A stretch of 64,000 nt of DNA from Serripes groenlandicus. Lineage: Eukaryota > Mollusca > Bivalvia > Cardiida > Cardiidae. Below, one piece after another: positions 10,662 to 22,370 of this stretch. Each line of letters begins with the position of its first letter. The stretch's first letter is position 1. The DNA is taken from positions 7,903,977 through 7,967,976 of the forward strand of contig JASEVX010000010.1 in the NCBI GenBank assembly GCA_031761405.1, read 5' to 3'. The notes beneath the pieces were generated by a model that searched no databases, was not told the origin of the DNA, and saw only the letters and a program-made list of their open reading frames with translations. The position numbers were made by a program, and so were the translations under genes.

Positions 10662-11568
10662 AACTAGGAACTCAGACGGGAACGATGAACGTGTAGCAGA
10701 TGAAAACAGTTTTAACAACCTTAAATTTTAATATAACAACAAAGAATTCTCCTTCACTTAGAAATAATCTATTAAAGAATACAAAGGATTAAAGGATCAT
10801 GCAACAACGCATATTTTCGCACATAACACTATCAAAGAAATAACGTGTAGTTTGTGCCACCTAATTAAGAAATATATAATCTTGGTGTGATAATTAGGAT
10901 TACTCATTACTCCTACACTTGATAATGATTTATTAAAGAAATACAAAGGATTAATGATCACGCGACAACGCATCTTTTCGCACGTAACATCATCAAAGAA
11001 ATGCATTTTGTACCACTTAAGAATTAAGAATTATTCGGGTATTACACACGTAACAATTAAACATTATTAAACATCGTCGAATGCAATTCCATTAAAGGAA
11101 AGACAAACAAACAATCAAACAGGTTGATTATATGATAACAAATTTAAACTTGATATTCCTATTCTACGGTATAAATATTATACAAAATACTTAAATCATT
11201 TAAAGGATATGACAATTTTCTTATTTAAAGTAAATCATTTACGATTACATATTAGGACAAAATACCCTAATTCGCTAAGCATGATAAATACAGGCTGTGA
11301 TAAACACTAATTCGCTAAGCGTGATAATTACACGTCGTGATAAACACTTCCAGGTAAAAATCGATAGGGACAAGATATTCAGTACGATAAGGCGTTTATA
11401 TAGGGCGTTTCTAGACCATACTATTTGAAAGACCCTGTTGTATGTTAGAAAGGGTTTGATGTGTAACAAGTGTTCAAACCACATCACCCCTCATTTCCCG
11501 AAAATGTGACGCTGCAACAAGAGAAACGAACGTATTGGAGGTATAATGGATCTTCGTCAAGAGAAAAA

Positions 11569-12559
11569 CAAAGAAGAGGGCCATGCTGGCTCACGCGATG
11601 CCTACCACAATAATTTTTTGTTTATCAACAAACATGCCTAGAAAAAATCTGCGATGCCTACCACGATCATTTTTTGTTTATCACTGGTAGAGGGTCACTA
11701 AAGGAACATTTCAACAAAATTAATTTGGAAATTGGCTAGATATTTTTGGAGAAGAGGATTTTTAAAATGTTCAATATAACCATATAAGGCAAAACTACCC
11801 CTACCCACCCCCTTGGCAACTACATTTTCGATGTATTTTGAAATCAGACAGACTTTTGCAGAAAAATATTTTTAAAGTTTTCACTATAGCTATAAGGCAA
11901 AACAGCCCCATCCTCTGGCGACCATATTTTTTCGAAGAATCAACAGGGCTTGAAGGAATCTGATAGAGGGTTACCCAAGGCACATTTCTACTAAATTATT
12001 TGGAAATCCGACAGACTTTTTGAGAAGTTTTCACTATAGCCATATAAGGCAAAACAGCCATGCCCTCTGGTGGCCATGTTTTTCAACCAATCAACATGGC
12101 TTGAAGGGATAAGATAGAAGGTCACCCAAGAAACCTTTCTACAAAATAATTTGAAAATCGGACAAATACTTTTGGAGAAGAAGATTTTTAAAGTGTTCAC
12201 TATAGCCATATTAGGCAAAACATCAACGCCCCCTGGCGGCCATGTTTTTTTACCAATCAACATGGCTTGATGGAATCTGATAGAGGGTCACCCAAGGAAC
12301 ATTTCTAAAAAATTATTTGAAAATCGGCTAACCAGTTTGTGAGAAGAAGAATTGTAAAGTTGTTTTTGACTGGTTGCCATGGAAACCAGAATTCTGCATG
12401 AATCCAACAAATTTGAAGGAATTCTGGAGAATTGCTGTGAAGTTTTATCTGAATGACCCACTGGATACTGAGGAGAAGCTGTTGACGGACACACAATGCA
12501 CGCCTGACATAGGGCGATCACAATAACTCACCTTAAGCACTCTGTGCTCAGGTGAGCTA
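11569..12559 (+). mobile_element. Family-1-type element, diverged 5' end
   Basis: Starts CAAAGAAGAGGGCCATGCTGG and ends CTCAGGTGAGCT. The core is a tandem array of the ~167-bp type (CACTATAGCCATATAAGGCAAAA, CCTGGCGGCCATG, CATGGCTTGAAGGAATCTGA). Small ORFs on both strands are low-complexity consequences of the repeat. Confidence 0.75.
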
Positions 12560-12616
12560 GAAAAAAAAGACAACAATTCTTTTAGTTCACTTGTTGTGGC
12601 TTCATTATAAAGTAAA

Positions 12617-14022
12617 CAAGAGGGCCATGATGGCCCTGGATCGCTCACCTTAATTATACAATGTACTGCAATGCAAAACACATCAAGACAATTATTCTGA
12701 ATGCAACCTCTACAGTGTTAACAATCTTTTCCTTCATTTGGTCTAGTGATCTATATTTTTTTACCTGATATGACCCATATTCCAACATGGACTAGATATC
12801 ATCAAGACAACATTCTGACAAAGTTTCAACTTGCTCAAAACATTCTGACCAAATTCCAAGCTGCTGAAGCAAAAAATATGGCATCCAAAGTGTTCACAAG
12901 ATTGTCCTTCAATTTGGTCTAGTGACCTAGTTTTTGACTCAGCATGACCCATATTCAAACTTGGCCTACATATTATCAAGAAAAACATTCTAATTAAGTT
13001 TCATCATGCTGAAATTAAAAATGCAGTATCCAGAGTGTTAACAAGATTACCTTTCAATTTGGCTTAGTGACCTAGTTTTTAACTCGGCATGACCCATATC
13101 CGAACTTGGCCTAGATATCATTTAGACAAACATTCTGACCAAATTTCAAGCTGCTGAAGCAAAGAATGTGGCATCCAAAGTGTTCACAAGATTTTCCTTC
13201 AATTTGACCTAGTGACCTAGTTTTTGACCCGGCATGACCCATATTCGAACTTGGCCTAGATATCATTCAGCTCAACATTCTGAACAAATTTCAAGCCGCT
13301 GAAGCAAAACATGTTGCTTCTACAGAGTTAACAAGATTTTCCCTCAATTTGGCCTAATGACCTAGTTTCTGATCCAATATGACCCATATTTGAACTTGAC
13401 CTAGATATCTTTAAGACAAACATTCTGACAAAATTTCAAGCTGCTAAAGCAAAACATGGATCATCCAAAGTGATAACTAGATTTTCCTTCAATTTGGCCT
13501 AGTGACCTAGTTTTTGACCCGGCATAACCCATATTCGAACTTGACCTAGATATTTTTAAGACAAACATTCTGACAAAATGTCAAACTGCTGAAGCAAAAA
13601 TTGCGGCCTCTGGAGTGTTAACAAGATTTTCCTTCAATTTGACCTAGTGACCTTCTTTTTGACCTGACGTGACCCATGTTCGAACTTGACCTACATATCA
13701 TCAAGACAAACATTCTGATAAAGTTTCAACATGCTAAAGTTGAAAATGTGGCCTCAAGAGGGTTAACAAGATTTCCCTTCAATTCGACCTAGTGACCTAG
13801 TTTTTGACCTCATATGGCCCAGTTTCGAACTTGTCCAAGATTTTATGGAGATGAACGTTCTGATAAACTTTCATGAAGATTGGATGCAAAATGTAGCCCA
13901 TAGAGTGTTAACAAGCTCAAATGTTGACGATGGACGACTGACGACGGACGACGCACGACGGACGGACGCCGGACAAAATGTGATCACAATAGCTCACCTT
14001 GCACTTCGTGCATAGGTGAGCT
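12617..14022 (+). mobile_element. Family-1 element with ~150-bp 'TGACCT' core
   Basis: Starts CAAGAGGGCCATGATGGCCC and ends CATAGGTGAGCT. The core is a tandem array of about 150 bp with landmarks CCTAGTGACCTAGTTTTTGA, CATGACCCATATTCGAAC and ACATTCTGACCAAATTTC. The right end has a GACGGACGACG stretch and a TGATCACAATAGCTCACC hairpin arm. It ends 47 bp from the donor of the exon at 14070-14153. Confidence 0.85.
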
Positions 14023-14069
14023 AAAAAGGTCTTGTATAGGAAAACAGTCTCTCCACTTTTCAGACTCAC

Positions 14070-14153
14070 CTCTACAGAGACACTTTGTTTTGGCATTTTT
14101 GATATTTCATCACCTCGTCGATCTGAACCACTTGGAGTCTCTAATTCTTGTTT
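14070..14153 (-). CDS. Internal exon of the FHA-domain gene (28 codons)
   Basis: 84 bp between acceptor TTTTATATTTTCAG/AAACAAG and donor GTAGAG/GTGAGT, both textbook-quality, in phase 0. The 28 residues (KQELETPSGSDRRGDE ... QSVSVE) are polar and acidic with no domain of their own. It joins in frame to the exons at 22292-22342 and 8049-8198. Confidence 0.8.
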
Positions 14154-15718
14154 CTGAAAATATAAAACAACAACAGATATTACATTTTTTTTTTTCAATT
14201 TACATTAATCTTCCAAAAAATTCTGGTTTCTGAAAATATAATACAATAACAGATATTACATTTTGATTTATTCTATTCTTTTTCAATTTACATAAATCAT
14301 GAATTTGAGTCCTTGGAAAATTATTGTATTTTACTTTCAGAGGAAATTCAAAATTGTAATTTGAAACAAGAGGGCCATGATGGCCCTAGATCGCTCACCT
14401 TAATTATACAATGTTCTGCAATGCAAAACACACCAAGACAATTATTCTGAATGCAACCTCCACAGTGTTAACAAGATTTTCCTTCATTTGGCCTAGTAAT
14501 CCATATTTTTTCACCTGATATGACCCATATTCCAGCATGGACTAGATATCATCAAGACAACATTCTGACAAAGTTTCAACTTGCTCAAAGTAAAAATATA
14601 TAACCCATATTCGAACTTGCCTAGATATCATTCAGCTCAACATTCTGACCAAATTTCAAGCTGCTGAAGCAAAAAATGCGGCTTCTACAGTGTTAACAAG
14701 ATTTCCCTTCAATTTGGCTTAGTGACCTAGTTTCTGACCCAATATGACCCATATTCGAACTTGACCTATACATTTTTAAGACAAACATTCTGACAAAATT
14801 TCAAACTGCTGAAACAAAAATTGCGGCTTCTAGGGTGTTAACAAGATTTTCCTTCAATTTAACCTAGTGACCTACTTTTTGACCCAACATGACCCATGTT
14901 TGAACTTGACCTACATATTACCAAGACAAACATTCTGATGAAGTTTCATCATGCTCAAGTTGAAAATGTAGCCTCTAGAGTGTTAACAAGATTACCCTTC
15001 AATTTGGCCTAGTGACCTAGTTTTTAATCCGGCGTGACCCATATTCGAACTTGACCTAGACATTTTTAAGACAAACATTCTGACAAAATTTCAAGCTGCT
15101 TAAGCAAACAAGAGGGCCATGATGGCCCTGGATCGCTCACCTTAATTATGCTGAAGCAAAAATTGTGGCCTCTGGAGTGTAAACAAGATTTTCCTTCAAT
15201 TTTACCTAGTGACCTAGTTCAAAGACCTAATAACACAAAGATATGAAACGATCCAATAGACAAAGAACAAATCTCGCGAAGGTTACAGTTCTCAACGCGA
15301 CAGACCATGTGACCAGCGAGATTACGCGAGATTCCAAAAACCGAATCGGCAGCCATTTGCAATTTGAAGTAATGTGAAAACATGGATAATTAATTGATAA
15401 CTCCTCAACAAATGTAAAGATTTGATGACTGAAAGACATTAATTGGTAAGTAGTTTACGTTTATAAATCATTTATATCAGGTGATGTTAATTTGATAATA
15501 AACATTAATTTTCTAACACAATGGTAAGAAAATTGCGGTCGGTGGTTAGTGGGTGGGGTATAATTAAATATAATTATTTAATTGAGCTTTCAGTTAAGTA
15601 GAATGTGTTTTTTCCTCGGTGCTGACATCAATCAATTATTCCTTTTGTTTTACCTCTTGATGTCGTGAACGATTTTTATAAAATCGGCTTCTATTTGCTT
15701 TCATAATCGTATTTTGTC

Positions 15719-18500
15719 TGAACTGGATTCTTGTCTTTTTTCTCTCGTTGATTTAAAATTTTGTAATATCACTTTTCAAATATTTGCTTATAACTTCTTC
15801 GTTAGTCACCGGATTGATTTGATTGGGGTAATATTCTTTTCCAGTAACTTTTTTCTATTGAGTAAGCTTAAAACAAAAAATTGAAACAAAGATTTACTGT
15901 GTTTTAAACAGTATTTAAGATTCCCTTTTGTATAGTGGATCTCGGTATGATCAATTGGTACAAAACAATAATGCTTCTAAGATTTTAGTTTACAGCTCTT
16001 ATACATGCTAATAATAACCCAAAACATAAAATTCCAATTCTTACATCCACTCATCAGTGCTTAAGCCAAGAACTTTTAAGGTTTTATTTATTTTTCTCAT
16101 GTTTTGTATGCTAATAAGTTCTGAACTGGATTCTGTCTTTTTTCTCTCATTGATTTAAAATTTTGTAATATCACTTTTCAAATATTTGCTTAAAACTTCT
16201 TCGTTAGTCACCGGATTGATTTAATTGTGGTAATATTCTTTTCCAGTAACTTTTTTCTATTGAGTAAGCTTAAAACAAACAAGAGGGCCATGATGGCCCT
16301 GGAATCGCTCACCTGATTTTTTTTTTCACTTTAGCTATATAAGCCCCGCCATCTGGAGGACATAGTTTCCGACCAATCGACTTGGCTTGAAGGAATCTGA
16401 TAGAGGGTCACCCTAGGAACATTTCTACAAAATTATTTGAAAATCGGCCTGACACTTTTGGAGGAGAAGATTTTTTAAGTTTTCACTATAGCCATAAAAG
16501 GCAAAATAGCCCCGACCCCTTGTGGCCATGTTTTTTGACCAATCAACATGGCTTGAAGGAATCTGATAGAGGGTCATCCAAGGAACATTTCTACAAAATT
16601 ATTTGAAAATCGGCCTGACACTTTTGGAGAAGAAGATTTTTTAAGTTTGCACTATAGCTATATAAGGCAAAATAGCCCCGCCCCCCCTGGCGGCCATAAT
16701 TTTTGACCAATCAACATGGCTTAGAGGAATCTGATAGAGGGTCATCCAAGGAACATTTCTACAAAATTATTTGAAAATCAGCCTGACACTTTTGGAGGAG
16801 AAGATTTTTTAAGTTTTCACTATAGCTGTATAAGGCAAAAAAGCCCCGCCCCCCTGGCGGCCATGTTTTTCGACCAATCAACATGGCTTCAAGGAATCTG
16901 ATAGAGAGTCACCCAAGGAACATTTCTACAAAATAAGTTCAAAATCTGCCAACCAATTTGGGAGGAGAAGAATTTTGAAGTTTTTTTCGTTTCGTTGCCA
17001 TGGAAACCAGAATTCTGCATGGATCCCAATAAATTGAAGGAATTCTGGTGAGGTCATTGAGAGGATGCTTTCTGTGAAGTTTCATCCCAATTGACCCACT
17101 GGTTACTGAGGAGAAGATGTTGAAGATTTTTTAAGTTTTCACTATAACCATAAAAGGCAAAATAGCCCCGCCTCCTGGCGGCCATATTTTTCAACCAATC
17201 AACATGGCTTGAAGGAATCTGATAGAGGGTTACCCAAGGAACATTTCAACAAAATTATTTGAAAATCGGCCCGACACTTTTGGAGGAGAAGATTTTTTAA
17301 GTTTGCACTATAGCCATATACGGCAAAATAGCCCCCCCCCCCCCTGGCGGCCATGTTTTTCGACCAATCAACATGGCTTGAAGGAATCTGATAGAGGGTC
17401 ACCCAAGGATCATTTCTACAAAATAATTTGAAAATCGGCCCGACACTTTCGGAGGAGAAGATTTTTTAAGAATTTTGAATTTTTTTTCATTTCGTTGCCA
17501 TGGAAACCAGAATTCTGCATGGATCCCAAAAATTTTAAGGAATTCTGGTGAGGCCATTGAGAGGATGCTTTCTGTGAAGTTTCATCCCAGTTGACCCACC
17601 GGTTACAGAGGAGAAAATGTTGACGGACGACAGACGACGACCGACGGACGACGGACAACGGACGCCGGACATAGGGCGATCACAATAACTCACCCTGAGC
17701 ACTTCGTGCACAGGTGAGCTAAAAATTGAAACAATGATTTTCTGTGTTTTAAACAGTATTTAAGATTCCCTTTTGTATAGTGGATCTCGGTATGATCAAT
17801 TGGTACAAAACGATGATGCTTCTAAGATTTTAGTTTACAGCTCTTATACATGCTTATAATAACCCAAAACATAAAATTCCAATTCTTACATCCCATTATC
17901 AGTGCTTAAGCCATGAATTAAAGTTTTATTTGATTTTCTCATATTTTGTATGCTAAAAGGTTCTGAACTGGATTATGTCTTTTTTTCTCATTGATTTAAA
18001 ATGTTGTAATTATCAATTTTCAAATATTTGCTTATAACTTCTTCGTTAGTCACCGGATTGATTTAATTGTGGTAATTTTCTTTTCCAGTAACTTTTTTCT
18101 ATTGAGTAAGCTTAAAACAAAAAATTGAAACAATGATTTTCTGTGTTTTAAACAGTATTTAAGATTCCCTTTTGTATAGCGAATCTTGGTATGATCAATT
18201 GGTACAAAACAATGATGCTTCTAAGATTTTAGTTTACGGCTCTTAAATTATACAATGCTAAGTAACCCAAAACATAAAATTCCAATTCTTACATCCCACA
18301 TCAGTGCTTAAGACATGATTTTTAAATCTTGTATTTAGTTTCTAATTATTTTGTATGTTGAAAAGTACTGAATTGGATTTTGTCTTTTTTTCTCTCATTT
18401 ATTATAAATTTTGTAATAACTCCATTGATATTTGTTTTAAACTTCTTTGTACGTCACAAGATTGATTAATTTGTGGTAATTTTCTTTTCAGGGAAATAGC
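15719..18500 (+). repeat. ~400-bp tandem array (4 units) inside the 6-kb element
   Basis: The phrase CTGAACTGGATTCT recurs near 15719, 16125, 17963 and, diverged, 18363. Spacing is about 400 bp once the 1.44-kb insertion at 16280-17720 is subtracted. Each unit ends with a pyrimidine tract and AG (TTCTTTTCCAG/TAAC); the last reads TTCTTTTCAG/GGAAATAG and is followed by a short ATG-PKRKR-type reading frame. The array thus multiplies an acceptor-like sequence. Confidence 0.75.
16280..17720 (+). mobile_element. Family-1 element nested in the 400-bp array
   Basis: Starts CAAGAGGGCCATGATGGCCC and ends CACAGGTGAGCT. Its core is the ~167-bp GGCGGCCATG type. Neighbouring 400-bp units provide the empty site (CTTAAAACAAAAAATTGAAAC), which defines the element ends to within a few adenines. 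Confidence 0.88.
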
Positions 18501-18611
18501 AGAAGAGAAAACATAAACAGAGATGATCCCTTTACCAAAGAGAAAGCGAATAACTGTTTGAATTGACTTTTCATGTTGACCATGCACTTAACTGCCAATC
18601 TATCAATCCTT

Positions 18612-18963
18612 AGGTTAATATTTCTCCTTTGACCACAATGTTTTCAACTTTATTCAACAATAAAGCTATCTTTTATGGAGATTTTTAAGATGTTTAACAC
18701 CTTGTTTTCAAATTTTTCAGCTGCATATGTGTTGTATGTGGGAAGGATTTACACGTATCCCACATACATCAAAAACACAGCAGACAACTTTGAAAACATC
18801 TAGAATGTATATAATTGAAAGTATAATCAATCAATAGAGTTGAAAAGGTTGTGACAAAAGAGGGAATTGGTTCCCTTGAGCAATTTCTTCTTTTGCAACA
18901 ATGTTTTCTAACGTCAACTACCGCAAAGTTTTTAGAAAGAGTCTATATGTGGGAAAGGATTAA
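18612..18963. mobile_element. Two degraded TTAA MITE copies
   Basis: A truncated copy (GACCACAATGTTTTCAAC to TATGTGGGAAGGATTT) is followed by a fuller one (ATCCCACATACATC to GTGGGAAAGGATTAA at 18963). Confidence 0.6.
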
Positions 18964-18999
18964 CAATGTTAAATATATTTTACATAAATACCATTATCA

Positions 19000-21000
19000 A
19001 ATCTTATTTATAATTGATGATTTTTGTTTCGTGTTGTTTAATATCACACTTAATAAACGATGCATTATGTGAGACAATCAACTATCAAAGATTGCAAACT
19101 ATATACCCAAATAAAATGTATGATGTCAGTTGTTTGAAAAGAGCTTTACCTTGATATGGTAAACTTTTCATCTTTTGGATATAATTGTTTTATTTAGCAA
19201 TGAGACAAAGGGTTATGTATTAAAAATAGTTCTGTTTGCCATTAAAACAGTGCAATTATGATGTTGCAATTTCGTTTGAAAGCCTTTGATGTCAAATTAC
19301 ATATGGTCAATCAGTGGCCTGCTAGTGTTTATCCCCAATAAGCACAATATGTACAAACCTCCGTGTCATACTGTCGTGTTTACTTAGAGATATACCACAG
19401 TCAACTGTTTAGTTTTATAACTGGCTTTACCCCTTTTCTCAGTCCTTTATTCCTTTCATAGTAGTGAAAGTGGAAATGGGAAATTTACACATTTTAGTAG
19501 TTTTTGTTCTGTGTATTAATAATAAAATATATTGTTATTCTCTTCATTCAATTATGAACAAAATGTATAGCAGTAACACATAGATTAATGTTTGTTCTAA
19601 ATTTAATCATTTAAATGATAGTATAAAGAAATCAGGCAAAGACCATAACTTGTATGTCAGGCATTTAACAAAAGGAAGGACTGTAAAGAAATGGCCAGAA
19701 TTGTTCCACTTTGGGTGTAATGAAACAGATCAAATGGAGATGACTTTGAAAACCTTTACTCCAAACTATGAAAACTCTTTACAACTGAAAGAACAATTAT
19801 TGAATAAAATTGAAACAATGTGACAACAGGCGATAATTTGCTAGTTATAAGCAATTTATCCTTTTGCCAAATTGTTATCAAAGTAAGTCTGCTACAGAGG
19901 TGTTAGAAAGTGTCTGTATGTGGGAAAGGGTAACTGAAACAGCCATTTTAAATACATTGTGAGAAAGGGGGAAATTGTAGGAAAATTAGTGACTTCATTC
20001 ATCTAGAAATTATTTTCATTTTTTTAAGTGCATAATATGATTATACAGTTGTATTTACAACGTTCATACCATACATATGTGTTTGTCTGCATCTTTGTAA
20101 TTAGATTAAATGTTTGTAATTAAAAAATTGACTACTTTAAATTTGTTTTGTTGGATGTCTCCTGATATCATATCACCTATGCACATGTATTGATCAATGA
20201 TTACCATTGATTAATTATTTGGTATTTCACACCGCTTTCAACAATTTTTCAGTTATACCACTGTTACCTGGGTACTTAACCATGTACTGCCGGGCCGTTT
20301 AAGTACATTTAATATCCATTGAATTGATCCGTTTATTACAATAATAAGTTTCCAAAGTGCTATTAAAGACAAAAATACATAGAAGTATCGTTATTATGTA
20401 CTTTGATGTTATATACAGTTGCTGGTAAATTACATGGAGGTGTTATAACGAATCAGAGACAAACAACATAGTTATGAATGGTCTCATATTTTTTATTTCT
20501 TTTATCTAGGGGATTGATTCGAAAAGATTTAATGAAAGACGGACAGACAAACTGATTTCACCTAGGAACATGCATATACACTATGGGGAAATTCTTAAAT
20601 TCAACAAATACAAAAGCGTTCCACAAATATTTCTTAAATTGATGGACAGCCCCTTGTATTTACAGCCAGAAATCTAGATTATGTTTCATCTTATAGTCCT
20701 GATTTATGTAATTAACGAAAATACATGACCAATTAAGTGAATTGAAAACGAAAGAATATCGAGTGAAACTCTATGAACGAAGTATAAATAGTCATTTAAA
20801 TTTGGATCGCAAATAGTCCGGGCAAAGCTTATTTTACTTAGATGACGTGAATTATCAAATAATAGTGTCAGATATCATTAGTCTTTGCCAAAGATATAGG
20901 TCTTTGTCCTCTGCCGATACAAGTTACAATGTAATTTTGAATTTCTCGAAGTCGAAATGTAATTAAAACAAACTATTATATATAAGTTAAATAATTTTTA
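19000..21000. other. Interior of the 6-kb element without recognised genes
   Basis: AT-rich. It contains a MITE fragment near 19800-19935 (ending TATGTGGGAAAGGG) and a SINE-body fragment near 20220-20300 (CACCGCTTTCAACAATTTTTC). No ORF of interest on either strand. Confidence 0.6.
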
Positions 21001-21736
21001 TTGTTCATATAAATTATTAATAATTTTCAACAAAGTCTTAATAGTACAATTATAACTAGGTATTTGGTTTTCAACCACATTTCTATAATTTCTTTCTTCT
21101 CGAGTTGATCGCTTATTTAACAAGTGATGTTTTATAAAGCGCCTGTTAAGCATCACAGCGAGATTAACATATTTAAAGCGTCTCTGCGAGATCTCGCTCA
21201 AATCTCACGCACCTGTTTTTCTGTCACGTTGCTTAGCGAGATTTGGGATCGATGCATATCTTTGTGTTATTAGGTCTTTGCCTAGTTTCAGACCCAATAT
21301 GACCCATACTGATGATGCAAAAATTGCAGCCTCTGGAGAGTTAACAAGATTTTCCTTCAATTTGACCTAGTGACCTACTTTTTAACCCGATATGACCCAT
21401 ATTCGAACTTGACCTACATATCATTAAGACAAACATTCTGATAAAGTTTCAACAGGCTCAAGTTTAAAATGTGGCCTCCAGAGTGTTAACAAGATTTCTC
21501 TTCAATTTGACCTAGTGACCTAGTTTTTGACCTCATATGGCCAAGTTTAGAACTTGTCCAAGATTTGATGGAGATGAATGTTCTGATAAACTTTCATGAA
21601 GATAGGATGCAAAATGTAGCCTGTAGAGTGTTAACAAGAGCAAATGCTAACGACGCACGACGGAAGACGGACAGACGCCAGACAAAATGTGATCACAATA
21701 GCTCACCTTGCACTTAGTGCATAGGTGAGCTAAAAA

Positions 21737-22273
21737 CAAGAGGGCCATGATGGCCCTGGATCGCTCACCTGATTTTTTTTTTTTTCACTTTAGCTATATA
21801 AGCCCTGTGCCCTGGCGGCCATAGTTTCCGACCAATCAACTTGGCTTGAAGGAATCGGATAGAGGGTCACCCTAGGAACATTTCTAGAAAATTATTTGAA
21901 AATCAGCCCGACATTCTCGGAGGAGAAGATTTTTTAAGTTTCCACTTTAGCCATATAAGGCGAAAAGCCCCGCACCCTGGTGTCCATGTTTTTTGACCAA
22001 TCAACATGACTTGAAGGAATCTGAAGGGTCACCCAAGGAACATTTCTACAAAATTATTTGAAAATCGGCCAACTATTTTAGGTTTGGTTGCCATGGAAAC
22101 TGAATTCTGCATGGATCCCTCAAATTTGAAGGAATTCTGGTGAGGATGATTTCTGTGAAGTTTCATCACAATTGACCCACTGGTTACAGAGAAGAAGATA
22201 TTCGCGGATGACGCACGATGGACAAAAGGCGATCACAATAACTCACCTTGAGCACTTCGTGCACAGGTGAGCT
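21737..22273 (+). mobile_element. Short family-1 element, 5 bp after the previous copy
   Basis: Starts CAAGAGGGCCATGATGGCCC and ends GCACAGGTGAGCT; ~167-bp-type core, only about two units. It ends 18 bp from the splice donor of the 51-bp exon at 22292. Confidence 0.85.
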
Positions 22274-22291
22274 AAAGAAGCAATACTTTAC

Positions 22292-22342
22292 CATTTCATG
22301 TTTTATTTCCTCCTCTGTGTTTTTGCATGTGCACCTTTCAAA
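22292..22342 (-). CDS. 51-bp exon: last strand of the FHA domain
   Basis: Acceptor TTACTTTTATAG/TTTGAAAGG and donor GAAATG/GTAAAG bound a 17-codon phase-0 exon (FERCTCKNTEEEIKHEM). Its first residues complete the FHA sequence begun on the preceding exon (HHQFL then FERC), matching the position of the final beta-strand in FHA domains. Too short to be found by ORF length; the call rests on splice signals plus frame and domain continuity. Family-1 elements lie 18 bp and 28 bp from its two ends. Confidence 0.75.
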
Positions 22343-22370
22343 CTATAAAAGTAAAACAAGTCAATTAAAA

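Larger units (their letters stand above)
8996..11437 (+). mobile_element. 2.44-kb TIR element with 7-bp target duplication
   Basis: Perfect inverted ends of about 29 bp beginning CAGGGTCTTTCAAATAGTAT lie at 8996 and, complemented, at 11437. They are flanked by TTGTATG at 8989-8995 and 11438-11444. Joining the flanks restores a TTAA-MITE arm, confirming the boundaries. The left 190 bp look promoter-like (CACGTGACCAACATCC, CCGCCATTTTGG) and end at a strong donor GTAAGTATT near 9182; an acceptor (TTTCTAGTTTTACAG) lies at 9869. No transposase is present, so it is non-autonomous. The 7-bp duplication does not fit hAT (8 bp); P-like or Dada-like origin is possible but unproven. Confidence 0.85.
15220..21280 (+). 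mobile_element. 6.06-kb TIR element with 7-bp target duplication
   Basis: Perfect 26-bp inverted ends beginning CAAAGACCTAATAACACAAA lie at 15220 and 21280, flanked by CCTAGTT at 15213-15219 and 21281-21287. Removing it and one duplication restores the usual core phrase (GTGACCTAGTTTCAGACCC). The left 225 bp contain CATGTGACCAGC and GCAGCCATTTGC, then a donor ATTG/GTAAGTAG near 15446. Inside are a four-unit ~400-bp array, a nested family-1 element and MITE fragments, but no recognisable transposase. Non-autonomous; superfamily not assigned. Confidence 0.87.
14367..21731 (+). mobile_element. Family-1 element (TGACCT core) interrupted by a 6.06-kb insertion
   Basis: Starts CAAGAGGGCCATGATGGCCC at 14367. 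A second family-1 5' end begins at 15119. The core breaks at 15219 and resumes at 21281 without loss, ending CATAGGTGAGCT at 21731. The interruption is the TIR element at 15220-21280. Confidence 0.8.

Noticed and set aside
15219..21288. Assigning the 6-kb element to hAT
   Set aside because: The duplication is 7 bp when the symmetric TIR ends are used; an 8-bp reading would make the ends asymmetric.
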